Of a stretch of 64,000 nt of DNA, positions 15,745 to 25,302 are shown in pieces. Below the pieces are notes generated by a model. It searched no databases. It was not told the DNA's origin and saw only the letters and a list, made by a program, of their open reading frames with translations. The position numbers were made by a program, and so were the translations under genes. Position 1 is the stretch's first letter; every line of letters begins with the position of its first letter. Origin of the DNA: Limnohabitans sp. 103DPR2 (GTDB lineage Bacteria; Pseudomonadota; Gammaproteobacteria; Burkholderiales; Burkholderiaceae_C); assembly GCF_001412575.1 (NCBI RefSeq), contig NZ_CP011834.1, positions 2,232,001-2,296,000 on the forward strand, read 5' to 3'.

Positions 15745-15818
15745 TGGAGGCGCGGGCCGGAGTCGAACCGACCTACACGGATTTGCAATCCGGTGCATAA
15801 CCGCTTTGCTACCGCGCC
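15745..15818 (-). tRNA. tRNA-Cys (anticodon GCA)
   Basis: On the minus strand, GGCGCGG (15818-15812) pairs with CCGCGCC, followed by discriminator U and encoded CCA. The anticodon stem-loop CCGGATTGCAAATCCG gives GCA. U as discriminator base is the tRNA-Cys identity element. Confidence 0.95.
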
Positions 15819-15830
15819 ATTTTTTGCGAC

Positions 15831-15854
15831 AAAAAAGGGAAGCTGTTGCTTCCC
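15831..15854 (-). terminator. Hairpin with U-run between tRNA-Gly and tRNA-Cys
   Basis: Perfect 7-bp stem GGGAAGC / GCTTCCC with a 4-base loop and TTTTTT on the minus strand. It follows tRNA-Gly by about 38 bases and precedes tRNA-Cys by 12. It should end, or partly end, the tRNA-Gly transcript. Confidence 0.65.
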
Positions 15855-15891
15855 TAAATTGCTGAAAGATATTGGTACATCTTTCAATGTT

Positions 15892-15967
15892 TGGAGCGGG
15901 ATAAGAGGCTCGAACTCTCGACCTATACCTTGGCAAGGTATCGCTCTACCAACTGAGCTAATCCCGC
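15892..15967 (-). tRNA. tRNA-Gly (anticodon GCC)
   Basis: Minus-strand acceptor GCGGGAT (15967-15961) pairs with ATCCCGC, with discriminator U and encoded CCA. The D-arm is TAGCTCAGTTGGTAGAGC. The anticodon loop TTGCCAA gives GCC, and the T-loop is GTTCGAG. Length is 76 bases. Confidence 0.97.
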
Positions 15968-16063
15968 ATTTGCAATCAACTCAGCATTGTATGCCGATTT
16001 GTTTGCGTTGGACGAATTGTAGCGCAATTTTTGAGAATTTTTAAAGTCCCCAAAAAAAATCTA

Positions 16064-18496
16064 TCAATGTTTGACCGCCCCTTCTTTGGCGTCTGTTTTG
16101 GCATCGGCCGAGACAGGCGCAGAGGCAGCCACAGCCTCCTCTTCTGGGAGGGGTTGTGGCATCTTTTCCAGGGCTACTTCCAGCACTTTGTCGAGCCATT
16201 TCACGGGCACGATTTCAAGGCCGTTTTTGACATTTTCAGGAATGTCCTGCAAGTCTTTGACATTGTCCTCGGGGATCAGAACCGTCTTGATACCACCGCG
16301 AAGTGCAGCCAACAGTTTTTCTTTCAAACCACCAATGGCAGTCACTTCACCGCGCAACGTAATTTCACCCGTCATGGCCACATCGGCACGCACAGGAATG
16401 CCCGTCATGGCAGACACCATGGCGGTGGTCATGGCAGCGCCAGCACTGGGGCCATCTTTGGGCGTTGCGCCATCGGGTACGTGGATGTGCAAGTCTTTTT
16501 TCTCAAAGACATCGTCCTTGATACCCAGCATGCGGGCACGGCTTCGAACCACAGTGCGTGCTGCTTCGACAGATTCTTTCATCACGTCACCCAAAGAGCC
16601 CGTGCGGGTGATCACACCCTTACCTGGCATGAGTGCGGCCTCGATGGTCAGCAAATCGCCACCCACTTCGGTCCAGGCCAAGCCAACCACCTGGCCCACT
16701 TGGTTCTGCGCCTCTGCACGGCCGTAGGTGTATTTCTGCACACCCAAGAAATCGTTCAGATTGTCGGGGGTGACCAGCACCGGTGCAGTCATTTGTTTGA
16801 GCAACAAACTCTTGACCACCTTGCGGCAAATTTTGGAGAGCTCGCGCTCGAGAGAACGCACACCTGCTTCACGTGTGTAATAACGAACCACATCGCGCAC
16901 AGCGGCATCGCTGACGCTCAGCTCTTCAGCCTTCACACCATTGTTTTTCATTTGCTTAGGCAGCAAATATTTGATGGCGATGCTGGTTTTTTCGTCTTCG
17001 GTGTAGCCTGACAAACGGATCACTTCCATGCGGTCTAACAACGCAGAAGGAATGTTCATCGAATTGGATGTAGCCACGAACATGACGTCGCTCAAATCAA
17101 AATCGACTTCAACGTAATGATCGCCAAAAGTGTGGTTCTGCTCGGGGTCCAACACTTCCAACAAAGCGCTAGAAGGGTCACCGCGGAAATCTGTGCCCAG
17201 TTTGTCGATCTCGTCGAGCAAGAACAAAGGATTTCGTGTGCCCACCTTGTTCAGGCTTTGAAGCACTTTGCCTGGCATGGCGCCAATGTAAGTGCGACGG
17301 TGACCGCGAATTTCGGCTTCGTCTCGCATGCCACCCAAGGCCATGCGCACGTACTTACGGCCCGTCGCTTTGGCAATGGACTGACCCAAGGATGTTTTAC
17401 CCACGCCAGGAGGGCCAACCAAGCAAAGAATAGGTGCTTTGACTTTGTCAACACGCTGCTGAACCGCCAGGTATTCCATGATGCGGTCTTTGACTTTTTC
17501 CAGACCGTAATGGTCTTCGTTCAACACCACTTCAGCATTGCCCAAGTCGTGTTTGATTTTGGTCTTCTTGCTCCAAGGCAATCCCGTAAGCACTTCAATG
17601 TAGTTGCGCACCACTGAGGCCTCAGCCGACATGGGCGACATCAGCTTGAGTTTCTTCAACTCGGCATCGGCCTTTTTGCGCGCTTCTGCGGGCATTTTGG
17701 CAGCTTTGATTTTCTTTTCGATCTCTTCGATGTCGGCGCCCTCTTCGCCTTCACCGAGTTCTTTTTGAATGGCCTTGACTTGCTCGTTCAAATAGAAATC
17801 GCGCTGATTCTTTTCCATCTGGCGCTTCACGCGGCCACGAATTTTTTTATCAACATTCAGGATGTCAACTTCACGCTCAAGTTGTGTGAAAAGATTTTCC
17901 AAACGATCGCGGATGCTGGCCAAGTCGAGCACCACTTGCTTGTTTTCTAACTTGAGTGGCAAGTGCGCCGCAATGGTGTCAGCCAGACGACCGGGCTCAT
18001 CGATGCTAGAGATCGATGTGAGAATTTCTGGCGGAATCTTTTTGTTCAGTTTGACGTACTGGTCAAACTGCTGCATGACCGCGCGGCGCAGGGCTTCAAT
18101 TTCGCTGCTTTGCTCGGCCTTTTCAACAGAGGCTTCAACCGGCATGACCGTGGCCACGAAATGCGCTTCACCATCGGCGATGGACTGCACCTTGGCACGC
18201 TGCTGACCTTCTACCAACACCTTCACGGTGCCATCTGGCAGCTTGAGCATTTGCAAGATGGTGGAGACACAACCGACTTCAAACATGTCGGTGGCTTCAG
18301 GCTCATCTTTGGCCGCTGTTTTTTGTGCCACCAGCATGATGCGGCGGTCGGTGAGCATGGCGCTCTCAAGGGCCTTGATGCTTTTGGGACGGCCCACAAA
18401 AAGTGGAATGACCATGTGCGGAAAGACCACGACATCGCGCAATGGCAACATCGGCAGGTCGAGCAATTCGGCGGGGAGTGGTGTATGTCCAGACAT
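16064..18496 (-). CDS. lon: ATP-dependent protease La (Lon)
   Basis: Cytoplasmic AAA+ serine protease of about 810 residues. The N-terminal substrate-recognition domain (LPMLPLRDVVVFPHMVIPLFVGR) is followed by the AAA+ module. Walker A is GPPGVGKTS, and Walker B lies near PLFLLDEIDKLG. The protease domain has catalytic Ser in KDGPSAGAAM and Lys about 43 residues later in GIKTVLIPEDN. It degrades misfolded and regulatory proteins. I chose the ATG at 18496 (MSGHTPLPAELL) over an upstream start at 18553. The last 30 residues form an Ala/Lys-rich tail longer than in E. coli Lon. It lies downstream of clpX with its own heat-shock-type promoter. Confidence 0.97.
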   Translation of the reverse strand: MSGHTPLPAELLDLPMLPLRDVVVFPHMVIPLFVGRPKSIKALESAMLTDRRIMLVAQKTAAKDEPEATDMFEVGCVSTILQMLKLPDGTVKVLVEGQQRAKVQSIADGEAHFVATVMPVEASVEKAEQSSEIEALRRAVMQQFDQYVKLNKKIPPEILTSISSIDEPGRLADTIAAHLPLKLENKQVVLDLASIRDRLENLFTQLEREVDILNVDKKIRGRVKRQMEKNQRDFYLNEQVKAIQKELGEGEEGADIEEIEKKIKAAKMPAEARKKADAELKKLKLMSPMSAEASVVRNYIEVLTGLPWSKKTKIKHDLGNAEVVLNEDHYGLEKVKDRIMEYLAVQQRVDKVKAPILCLVGPPGVGKTSLGQSIAKATGRKYVRMALGGMRDEAEIRGHRRTYIGAMPGKVLQSLNKVGTRNPLFLLDEIDKLGTDFRGDPSSALLEVLDPEQNHTFGDHYVEVDFDLSDVMFVATSNSMNIPSALLDRMEVIRLSGYTEDEKTSIAIKYLLPKQMKNNGVKAEELSVSDAAVRDVVRYYTREAGVRSLERELSKICRKVVKSLLLKQMTAPVLVTPDNLNDFLGVQKYTYGRAEAQNQVGQVVGLAWTEVGGDLLTIEAALMPGKGVITRTGSLGDVMKESVEAARTVVRSRARMLGIKDDVFEKKDLHIHVPDGATPKDGPSAGAAMTTAMVSAMTGIPVRADVAMTGEITLRGEVTAIGGLKEKLLAALRGGIKTVLIPEDNVKDLQDIPENVKNGLEIVPVKWLDKVLEVALEKMPQPLPEEEAVAASAPVSADAKTDAKEGAVKH

Positions 18497-18520
18497 GAGA
18501 TTCCCTAAATTATTGGGGAT

Positions 18521-18548
18521 AGATGGCCCCTGAATTTTCAATTTCAAG
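18521..18548 (-). promoter_or_regulatory. Sigma-32-type heat-shock promoter of lon
   Basis: On the minus strand a perfect CTTGAAA (18548-18542) is followed after 13 bases by GGCCATCT (18528-18521), close to the sigma-32 -10 consensus CCCCATNT. The element ends 25 bases before the lon ATG. Lon is a classic RpoH-regulon member, which supports the call. Confidence 0.55.
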
Positions 18549-18601
18549 CCCAAGTGATGTAGGGGTATTCATTGGATTTCAGGGGGTGGGCTGGAAAAAA
18601 T

Positions 18602-19867
18602 TCAAGCTTGTTTGGCCGACTCTCGGTAGACCAACAAAGGAACATGGTTTTCTTCGATGGTGGACGCATCCACCACCACTTTTTCGACATTGCTGGCATT
18701 GGGCAATTCGAACATGGTGTCGATGAGGGCTTGCTCCAAAATGGAACGCAAGCCACGGGCACCGGTTTTACGCGCCAGCGCCTTCTTGGCAATGGCGTGC
18801 AAAGCTTCGGGTCGAATCTCGAGTTCGACGCCTTCCATGTTGAGCAACTGGCCGAACTGTTTGACCAACGCATTTTTGGGTTCGGTCAAAATTTGAACCA
18901 GCGCTTCTTCAGTCAATTCGGCCAGCGTGGCGACCACAGGCATACGACCCACCAGTTCGGGAATTAGACCAAACTTGATCAAGTCTTCTGGCTCAACTTC
19001 CGTAAAGACTTCTGTGAGTGAACGTTGCTTCTTGCTTTTCACCACGGCGCCAAAACCAATGCCTGAGGCTTCAGTGCGGTTTTCAATGACTTTTTCCAAG
19101 CCAGCAAAAGCACCGCCGCAAATGAACAAAATGTTGGTGGTGTCAATTTGCAAGAAGTCTTGGTTGGGATGCTTGCGGCCGCCTTGGGGTGGCACGCTGG
19201 CCATGGTGCCTTCAATGAGCTTGAGCAAGGCTTGCTGAACACCCTCACCTGACACGTCGCGCGTGATGGAGGGGTTGTCAGACTTGCGTGTGATTTTGTC
19301 GATCTCGTCGATGTACACAATGCCGCGCTGTGCACGCTCAACGTCGTAGTTGCAGCTTTGCAGCAACTTGGAAACAATGTTCTCAACGTCTTCACCCACA
19401 TAACCGGCTTCAGTCAAAGTGGTGGCATCGGCCATGACAAAAGGCACATCGAGCATGCGCGCCAAAGTCTGGGCCAACAAAGTTTTGCCAGACCCAGTGG
19501 GGCCAATCAGCAAGATGTTGCTCTTTGCCAATTCGACGTCTTCTTTTTTGGCGCCTTCTTTGTGCTTCAAACGCTTGTAGTGGTTGTACACAGCCACCGC
19601 CAAAGTTCGCTTGGCTTTTTCTTGACCGATGACGTAGTTGTCCAAATTGGACTTGATGTCCAAAGGTGTGGGCAATCCGTTTTTGGTGTCTTTGGCAATT
19701 TCGGTAGCGGGCAATTCATCACGGATAATGTCATTGCACAAGTCGATGCACTCGTCGCAAATGAAGACCGAAGGGCCTGCGATGAGCTTCTTGACCTCGT
19801 GCTGGCTTTTGCCGCAGAAGGAGCAATACAAATTCTTTTCGGTAACCGAGCCTTTTTTATCGGCCAT
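18602..19867 (-). CDS. clpX: ATP-dependent Clp protease ATP-binding subunit ClpX
   Basis: AAA+ unfoldase of 421 residues that feeds substrates to ClpP. The N-terminal zinc-binding domain shows C-x2-C ... C-x2-C (CSFCGK and CDECID). Walker A is GPTGSGKT and Walker B is IVYIDEID. The RKH pore loop is in GGRKHPNQD and the ClpP-docking IGF loop is in ASGIGFGAV. It follows clpP in the usual order, but a terminator lies between the two genes. Confidence 0.98.
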   Translation of the reverse strand: MADKKGSVTEKNLYCSFCGKSQHEVKKLIAGPSVFICDECIDLCNDIIRDELPATEIAKDTKNGLPTPLDIKSNLDNYVIGQEKAKRTLAVAVYNHYKRLKHKEGAKKEDVELAKSNILLIGPTGSGKTLLAQTLARMLDVPFVMADATTLTEAGYVGEDVENIVSKLLQSCNYDVERAQRGIVYIDEIDKITRKSDNPSITRDVSGEGVQQALLKLIEGTMASVPPQGGRKHPNQDFLQIDTTNILFICGGAFAGLEKVIENRTEASGIGFGAVVKSKKQRSLTEVFTEVEPEDLIKFGLIPELVGRMPVVATLAELTEEALVQILTEPKNALVKQFGQLLNMEGVELEIRPEALHAIAKKALARKTGARGLRSILEQALIDTMFELPNASNVEKVVVDASTIEENHVPLLVYRESAKQA

Positions 19868-19904
19868 AAACGACGCCTTGTGGTTCTATTTTCCCAATGA
19901 TAAC

Positions 19905-19942
19905 GAAAGAAAAACGGCGCTCTCCCAGAATGGGGGCGCCGT
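19905..19942 (-). terminator. Rho-independent terminator between clpP and clpX
   Basis: A 7-bp stem ACGGCGC / GCGCCGT (19914-19920 with 19936-19942) with an inner CCC/GGG pairing, followed on the minus strand by TTTTTCTTTC. It lies about 50 bases after the clpP stop, so clpX is either read through or has its own promoter in the remaining 40 bases. Confidence 0.7.
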
Positions 19943-19992
19943 CTTCAAAAAACAGGGCTGAAACCTCAATTTCCACCCTGTTGTGTTGCGTC

Positions 19993-20601
19993 TCAGGGAC
20001 GTTTTGCGATCACTTGGTCGATCAGACCGTAATCTTTGGCCTCATCGGCGGACAAATAGTAGTCACGCTCAGTGTCCAATTGGATCTTTTCGAGGGGTTG
20101 GCCCGTATTTTCGGCCAGGATGCGGTTCAACTGCTCACGGGTTTTGAGGATTTCACGGGCGTGAATCTCAATTTCGGTAGCCTGACCCCGCGCACCGCCC
20201 AAAGGCTGGTGAATCATGACTTTGGAATTGGGCAAGGAGAAACGCTTGCCTTTAGCGCCAGCGGACAACAAGAACGCGCCCATGCTGGCAGCCATGCCCG
20301 TGCACAAAGTGGACACATCGGGTTTGATGAAGTTCATGGTGTCGTAGATGGCCATGCCAGCACTGACTGAACCGCCAGGCGAATTGATGTAGAACGAAAT
20401 GTCCTTTTCAGGATTTTCGCTCTCCAAAAACAACAACTGAGCCACCACAGAATTGGCGGTGTAGTCGTTGACCTCACCCACCAAGAAAATCACACGCTCT
20501 TTGAGCAAGCGGGAGTAAATGTCATAAGCGCGTTCGCCGCGTCCTGACGTTTCGATCACCATGGGCACATTGCCCAAGGCTTGAATATCGAGTGAGTTCA
20601 T
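19993..20601 (-). CDS. clpP: ATP-dependent Clp protease proteolytic subunit ClpP
   Basis: Self-compartmentalised serine protease of 202 residues. The triad is visible: Ser in GMAASMGAF, His in MIHQPLGG and Asp in DTERDYYLS. The helix/handle region [20 protein letters not shown] is intact. I selected the ATG at 20601 ([10 protein letters not shown]), with GGAAAC upstream; an in-frame TTG at 20628 would add nine residues. It is 32 bases downstream of tig. Confidence 0.97.
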   Translation of the reverse strand: MNSLDIQALGNVPMVIETSGRGERAYDIYSRLLKERVIFLVGEVNDYTANSVVAQLLFLESENPEKDISFYINSPGGSVSAGMAIYDTMNFIKPDVSTLCTGMAASMGAFLLSAGAKGKRFSLPNSKVMIHQPLGGARGQATEIEIHAREILKTREQLNRILAENTGQPLEKIQLDTERDYYLSADEAKDYGLIDQVIAKRP

Positions 20602-20633
20602 GGTGTTTCCAAACTGCAAAGGGTTCAAAGTGA

Positions 20634-21947
20634 TCAGGCTTGTTGGCCCATCAATTCGTCGAATGTGATGGCTTTTTCAGTCACTTTGGCTTTAGACAAA
20701 ATGAAGTCGGAGACATTGGACTCAATGACCACAGCTTCAATTTCAGCCATGCGCTGATTGTCGCCATAGTACCAACGCACCACGTCTTCGGGACGCTCGT
20801 AGCTAGAAGCCAGTTCTTCAATGTGGGCTTTGATTTGCGCTTCTGTTGCGTTCAAGGTGTTGGCCTTGACCAACTCGGCCACGACCAAGCCCAAACGCAC
20901 GCGGCTTTCGGCTTGAGGACGGAAGATATCGTCAGGGATTGGGGCTTTGTCGGCGTCTTTGATGCCGCGCTGCTTGAGATCGGCACGTGCGCCGTCTTTC
21001 AAACGCTCAATTTCGTTTTGCACCACAGATTGGGGCAAGTCGAGCTCGGCTTTTTCAACCAGCGCATTCATGGCGGCTTGTTTGTTGCGACCTTGCAAGC
21101 GGAATTTCACTTCGCGCTCGAGGTTTTTGCGAATGTCAGTGCGCAGGCCTTCAACGGAGGCGTCTGCAATGCCCAAAGACTTGGCCAAGGCTTCGTTCAC
21201 TTCGGGCAAGTGGGCTGCTTCAATTTTCTTCACAGTGACCAAGAAGTCGGCTGTTTTGCCGGCCACGTCTTGACCGTGGTAGTCGGCTGGGAAGGCCAAT
21301 GGAAAGGTTTTGCTTTCGCCATTTTTCATGCCGCGAACAGCTTCTTCGAATTCTTTCAACATTTGGCCTTCGCCAACCAAGAATTGGAAGTCTTCGGCTT
21401 TGCCGCCAGAGAACACCTCACCGTCAATTTTGCCTTCAAAGTCAACCGTCACACGGTCGCCGTCGACTGCTGCTTCAGTAGCAGGACGTTGAGAGAAAGT
21501 GCGGCGCTGCTTGCGCAAGATGTCGACGGTTTTGTCAATGGCTTCGTCGGTCACTTCAGCGCTAAGTTTTTCAACGGTGGCCGTGCTCAGGTCGCCCAAT
21601 TTAACTTCGGGATACACCTCGAAAATGGCTTCAAAAGACAATTCACCTTCTGGTGCGCCTTCTTTTTCAGAAATGCGGGGCTGGCCAGCAACGCGCACTT
21701 TGGCTTCGTTGGCGGCAATGGCAAAGGCCTCGCCCACTTTGTCGTTCATCACTTCGTACTGGACTGAGTAACCGTAACGTTGTGCCACCACATTCATGGG
21801 CACTTTGCCTGGACGGAAACCGTCCATCTTGACGGTGCGTGCCAATTTTTTCAAACGTGCATCGACTTCAGATTGGATTGCAGTCACAGGCAGTGACAAG
21901 GTAATTTTGCGTTCCAATTTTTCCAATGTTTCTACAGTAACTGCCAT
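20634..21947 (-). CDS. tig: Trigger factor
   Basis: Ribosome-bound chaperone and prolyl isomerase of 437 residues. The ribosome-docking signature is GFRPGKVP near residue 44. The FKBP-type PPIase domain runs about 155-240 ([19 protein letters not shown]...), and a helical C-terminal chaperone domain follows. The ATG is preceded by AGAGAAG. The gene starts 19 bases after the encoded CCA of tRNA-Leu(UAG), so the tRNA and tig are probably transcribed together and the tig leader made by tRNA 3' processing. Confidence 0.97.
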   Translation of the reverse strand: MAVTVETLEKLERKITLSLPVTAIQSEVDARLKKLARTVKMDGFRPGKVPMNVVAQRYGYSVQYEVMNDKVGEAFAIAANEAKVRVAGQPRISEKEGAPEGELSFEAIFEVYPEVKLGDLSTATVEKLSAEVTDEAIDKTVDILRKQRRTFSQRPATEAAVDGDRVTVDFEGKIDGEVFSGGKAEDFQFLVGEGQMLKEFEEAVRGMKNGESKTFPLAFPADYHGQDVAGKTADFLVTVKKIEAAHLPEVNEALAKSLGIADASVEGLRTDIRKNLEREVKFRLQGRNKQAAMNALVEKAELDLPQSVVQNEIERLKDGARADLKQRGIKDADKAPIPDDIFRPQAESRVRLGLVVAELVKANTLNATEAQIKAHIEELASSYERPEDVVRWYYGDNQRMAEIEAVVIESNVSDFILSKAKVTEKAITFDELMGQQA

Positions 21948-21966
21948 GGTCTTCTCTTTTAGTAAG

Positions 21967-22053
21967 TGGTGCGCGGGGCGGGACTCGAACCCGCACAGTA
22001 TTGCTACCGTCAGGACCTAAACCTGGTGCGTCTACCAATTTCGCCACCCGCGC
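21967..22053 (-). tRNA. tRNA-Leu (anticodon UAG)
   Basis: Minus-strand GCGCGGG (22053-22047) pairs with CCCGCGC, followed by A and encoded CCA. The anticodon loop TTTAGGT gives TAG. The long variable arm (TGACGGTAGCAATACTG region) and T-loop GGTTCGAGTCC mark a class II leucine tRNA of 87 bases. Confidence 0.96.
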
Positions 22054-22107
22054 GGGTCCCATCGATATGGGTTGAATCGGTCAACCTTCTATTTTAACCA
22101 TGGAAGT

Positions 22108-22131
22108 GGGGGCTTCTAGGTTGAAGCCCCC
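22108..22131 (-). terminator. Hairpin after the RND efflux operon
   Basis: Perfect 9-bp stem GGGGGCTTC / GAAGCCCCC with a 6-base loop, 16 bases after the efflux-pump stop. The U-run on the minus strand is weak (ACTTCCATGG), so termination may be imperfect. Confidence 0.45.
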
Positions 22132-22146
22132 AAGTCAAGGCCTGCT

Positions 22147-25100
22147 TTAGGCGGATTTGGCAGGGGGCGAAACCTTGAACCAAGCCGCATACATGGCCGG
22201 TAAAGCCAGCAAGGTCAGGGCTGTGGCCACAATGAGGCCGCCCATGATGGCAACGGCCATGGGCCCCCAAAACACGCTTCTGGACAAGGGAATCATGGCC
22301 AAAACAGCCGCCGCTGCGGTAAGCACGATGGGGCGCAAACGTCTGACGGCGGATTCCACGATGGCCTCCCAAGCTGGCACGCCCGCGGCACGGTCCTGCT
22401 CAATTTGGTCGATCAAGATGACCGAATTGCGCTGAATCATGCCCATCAGGGCAATCACGCCCAGCAAAGCAACAAAGCCAAAAGGACGATCAAGCACCAG
22501 CAAGGCCCCCGCCACGCCCGCCATACCCAAGGGGCCGGTGAGGAACACCAACAAAGCACGACTGAAACTTTGCAACTGCAACATCAAGAGCGTGAAGGTA
22601 ACAAAGAGCATCAAGGGCATGCCAGCAGCAATGGAAGCAGATCCTTTGGAACTCTCCTCCACAGCACCCGCGACCTCAATGCGATAGTCATTGAACCCTG
22701 CGTCGTGCCATGCGGCTTCAATCTTTTTGAGTTCGGGCAGCAATTGGTTGGTAACAGTGGCACCCTGAATGCCTTCAATCAGGTCGGCATTGACGGTGAT
22801 AGCGTAGTTGCGACCTTCACGCCACATGACGCCGGGTTCCCAATTGAACACAGGCTTGGCGATTTGCATCAAGGGGATGGATTTGCCCGTTGCAGTCGGC
22901 ACATAAGCGCCAGCCAAATCGGTGATGGCATCACGCTCGGACTGCGGTTGTCGCAACACGATGTCGATCAATTTGTCACCATCACGGTACTGACCCACCG
23001 TAGATCCGGAAGCCATGGTGCGCGACGCTTGCGCAATGGATTGACTGGTCACACCCAATGCACGTGCTTTGGCTTGATCAACTTCCAAACGGATGACCTT
23101 GATCGATTCGTTCCAGTTGTCGTTCACGCCGCGCGTGTTGGGATTGGCGCGCATGGTGGCCTTGACTTCGTCGGCCTTCAAGCGCAGGGCCAAAGGATCG
23201 GCACCCACCACCCGGAATTGAACGGGGTAAGGCACTGGCGGTCCATTGGGCAACAGCTTCACGCGGCCGCGAACCTCTGGGAACTCGGTGGCCAACAAAG
23301 CTGGCAGTTTGATGCGCAGTGATTCACGCACTTTCAAATCTTTGGGCAGCACAATCAACTGTGACACATTGGACTGGGGGAACACCTGGTCCAAGGGCAG
23401 GTAAAAGCGCGGCACACCAGAACCGACCCATGTACTGACGGACGTAACACCCTCCTCCGCCATCAAACGCTTTTCAATGCGCTTTGAAACTTCATCACTG
23501 GCTGCAAAACTGGAACCCTCGGGCAACCAAACATCCACCATGATTTCAGGGCGACTTGAGTCTGGGAAAAACTGCTGCTGCACTTTGCCCATGCCCACAA
23601 TGCCCAACACAAACAAGGCCAAGGTAATGGCGATGGTTTTCCATTTGTTGAAAACACACCAAGTGACAGCAGTTCGGAATTTTTTGTAAAAAGGCGTGTC
23701 AAACATTTCATGGACGACAGCTTCGCCAGATTCAGCCACATGCGGTGGCGCCTTCAACAACAAGGTCCCCAAATAAGGCACAAAGTAAACGGAGGCAACC
23801 CAACTGATCAGCAAGGCAATGACCGTGACAGCAAAGATGGCAAAGGTGTATTCACCCGTCATGGACTTGGCCAATCCGATGGGCAAGAAACCGGCTGCCG
23901 TGATCAAGGTGCCCGTGAGCATGGGCATGGCCGTGAGCTCGTATGCAAAGGTGGCCGAGCGAACTTTGTCATAGCCCTCTTCCATTTTGCGAACCATCAT
24001 TTCAACGGCAATGATGGCATCGTCTACCAACAAACCCAAGGCGATGATGAGCGAACCCAGCGAAATTTTGTGGAGGCCAATGTTGAAGTAGTCCATGGCC
24101 AAAAACGTAACCGCTAACACCAAGGGAATGGTGATGCCCACCACCAAACCGGGTCGAATGTCCAAAGTCCAACGGCGCCACAAAGGATGAATGCCCGGAC
24201 GCTTGTGCAAACCCAGTGACAAGAAACTCACAGCCAACACAATGGCTACGGCCTCCACCAAAGTTTGCAAGAACTCATTCACAGACTTTGACACTGCTTT
24301 GGGTTGGTCTTGCACTTGAATCAGCTTCACACCTGCGGGCAAGGTGGCCTCAATGTTTTGTGCGCTGGCCTTGAGTGCTTTGCCCAATTGAATGATGTCG
24401 CCCCCTTTGGCCATCGACACACCCAGGCCAATGACCTGCTCGCCGTTGTGTCGCACTTTGACGGAAGGTGGATCGATGTAGTCTTGTTTGACTGTGCCCA
24501 AATCAGACAATTTGATTTGCTGGCCAGAAGCACCGCGAATGGGCATTTGCCTTAAGGCCTCGAGGCTGTTGAACTGGCCATTGACACGCAACTGAATGGC
24601 ATCTTTAGGCAAATTCAACGTGCCTGCAGATTCCACCGCGTTTTGTTGACCCAACTGTGCGATGACGGCGCCCATGTCGAGGCCCATCGCTGCCAATTTC
24701 TTTTGCGAAATTTCAACGAATACTTTTTCGTCCTGCACGCCAAACAATTCGACCTTGGCAACGTCCTGAACGCGCAAGATCTTTTGCCGCACATCGTCAG
24801 CAAACTTTTTCACTTCAGCGGGCGTAAAGCCCTCGGCTTGCAATGCATAAATGACGCCATACACATCGCCAAAATCATCCACGAAGAAGGGCCCGACCAC
24901 ACCCGAAGGCAAGCTGCCGCGCATGTCGCCAATTTTCTTGCGGACGGTGTACCAAACATTGGCCACTTCGGCTGGCTTGGAATAGTCTTTGATTTGAAAA
25001 ATGATTTGCGATTCACCCGGCTTGGAATAGCTGCGAATCTTGTCGGCATAGGGTACTTCTTGAAGCGTTCGCTCCAATTTGTCAGTGACTTGTTCAGCCA

Positions 25101-25299
25101 CTTGCTGCGCTGTGGCACCGGGCCAATAGGCGCGAACGACCATGACGCGGAAGGTGAACGGTGGATCTTCGTCTTGACCTAAGTTGAAGAAAGCAAAGAC
25201 GCCCAAAAGCATCAACACCAACATCAAATAACGAGTGAGCGCCGGATGGTCCAGCGCCCATTTGGACAGGTTGAAACCTGCTTTGGGTTCGGTACGCAT
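22147..25299 (-). CDS. RND efflux transporter, inner-membrane pump (AcrB/MexB family)
   Basis: A 1050-residue HAE1-type resistance-nodulation-division pump. The usual two halves, each with six membrane segments and a large periplasmic loop, are visible. The proton-relay aspartates are in IIALGLLVDDAIIAVEMM (TM4). The C-terminal half has GFVALLGVIALMGMIQRNSVILIDQIEQ. It is driven by the proton gradient and exports drugs, metabolites or lipids; the substrate is unknown. It starts three bases after the adaptor gene stop. No outer-membrane partner is encoded beside it, so it probably borrows a TolC-type channel from elsewhere. Confidence 0.95.
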   Translation of the reverse strand: MRTEPKAGFNLSKWALDHPALTRYLMLVLMLLGVFAFFNLGQDEDPPFTFRVMVVRAYWPGATAQQVAEQVTDKLERTLQEVPYADKIRSYSKPGESQIIFQIKDYSKPAEVANVWYTVRKKIGDMRGSLPSGVVGPFFVDDFGDVYGVIYALQAEGFTPAEVKKFADDVRQKILRVQDVAKVELFGVQDEKVFVEISQKKLAAMGLDMGAVIAQLGQQNAVESAGTLNLPKDAIQLRVNGQFNSLEALRQMPIRGASGQQIKLSDLGTVKQDYIDPPSVKVRHNGEQVIGLGVSMAKGGDIIQLGKALKASAQNIEATLPAGVKLIQVQDQPKAVSKSVNEFLQTLVEAVAIVLAVSFLSLGLHKRPGIHPLWRRWTLDIRPGLVVGITIPLVLAVTFLAMDYFNIGLHKISLGSLIIALGLLVDDAIIAVEMMVRKMEEGYDKVRSATFAYELTAMPMLTGTLITAAGFLPIGLAKSMTGEYTFAIFAVTVIALLISWVASVYFVPYLGTLLLKAPPHVAESGEAVVHEMFDTPFYKKFRTAVTWCVFNKWKTIAITLALFVLGIVGMGKVQQQFFPDSSRPEIMVDVWLPEGSSFAASDEVSKRIEKRLMAEEGVTSVSTWVGSGVPRFYLPLDQVFPQSNVSQLIVLPKDLKVRESLRIKLPALLATEFPEVRGRVKLLPNGPPVPYPVQFRVVGADPLALRLKADEVKATMRANPNTRGVNDNWNESIKVIRLEVDQAKARALGVTSQSIAQASRTMASGSTVGQYRDGDKLIDIVLRQPQSERDAITDLAGAYVPTATGKSIPLMQIAKPVFNWEPGVMWREGRNYAITVNADLIEGIQGATVTNQLLPELKKIEAAWHDAGFNDYRIEVAGAVEESSKGSASIAAGMPLMLFVTFTLLMLQLQSFSRALLVFLTGPLGMAGVAGALLVLDRPFGFVALLGVIALMGMIQRNSVILIDQIEQDRAAGVPAWEAIVESAVRRLRPIVLTAAAAVLAMIPLSRSVFWGPMAVAIMGGLIVATALTLLALPAMYAAWFKVSPPAKSA

Positions 25300-25302
25300 G
25301 GT

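Noticed and set aside
16031..17011. Plus-strand open frame opposite lon
   Set aside because: It is a His/Phe-rich shadow of the lon gene with no recognisable domain and no ribosome site.
20640..21767. 375-codon plus-strand frame opposite tig
   Set aside because: Phe/Gly/His-rich product lacking any motif, fully inside the strongly conserved trigger factor gene.
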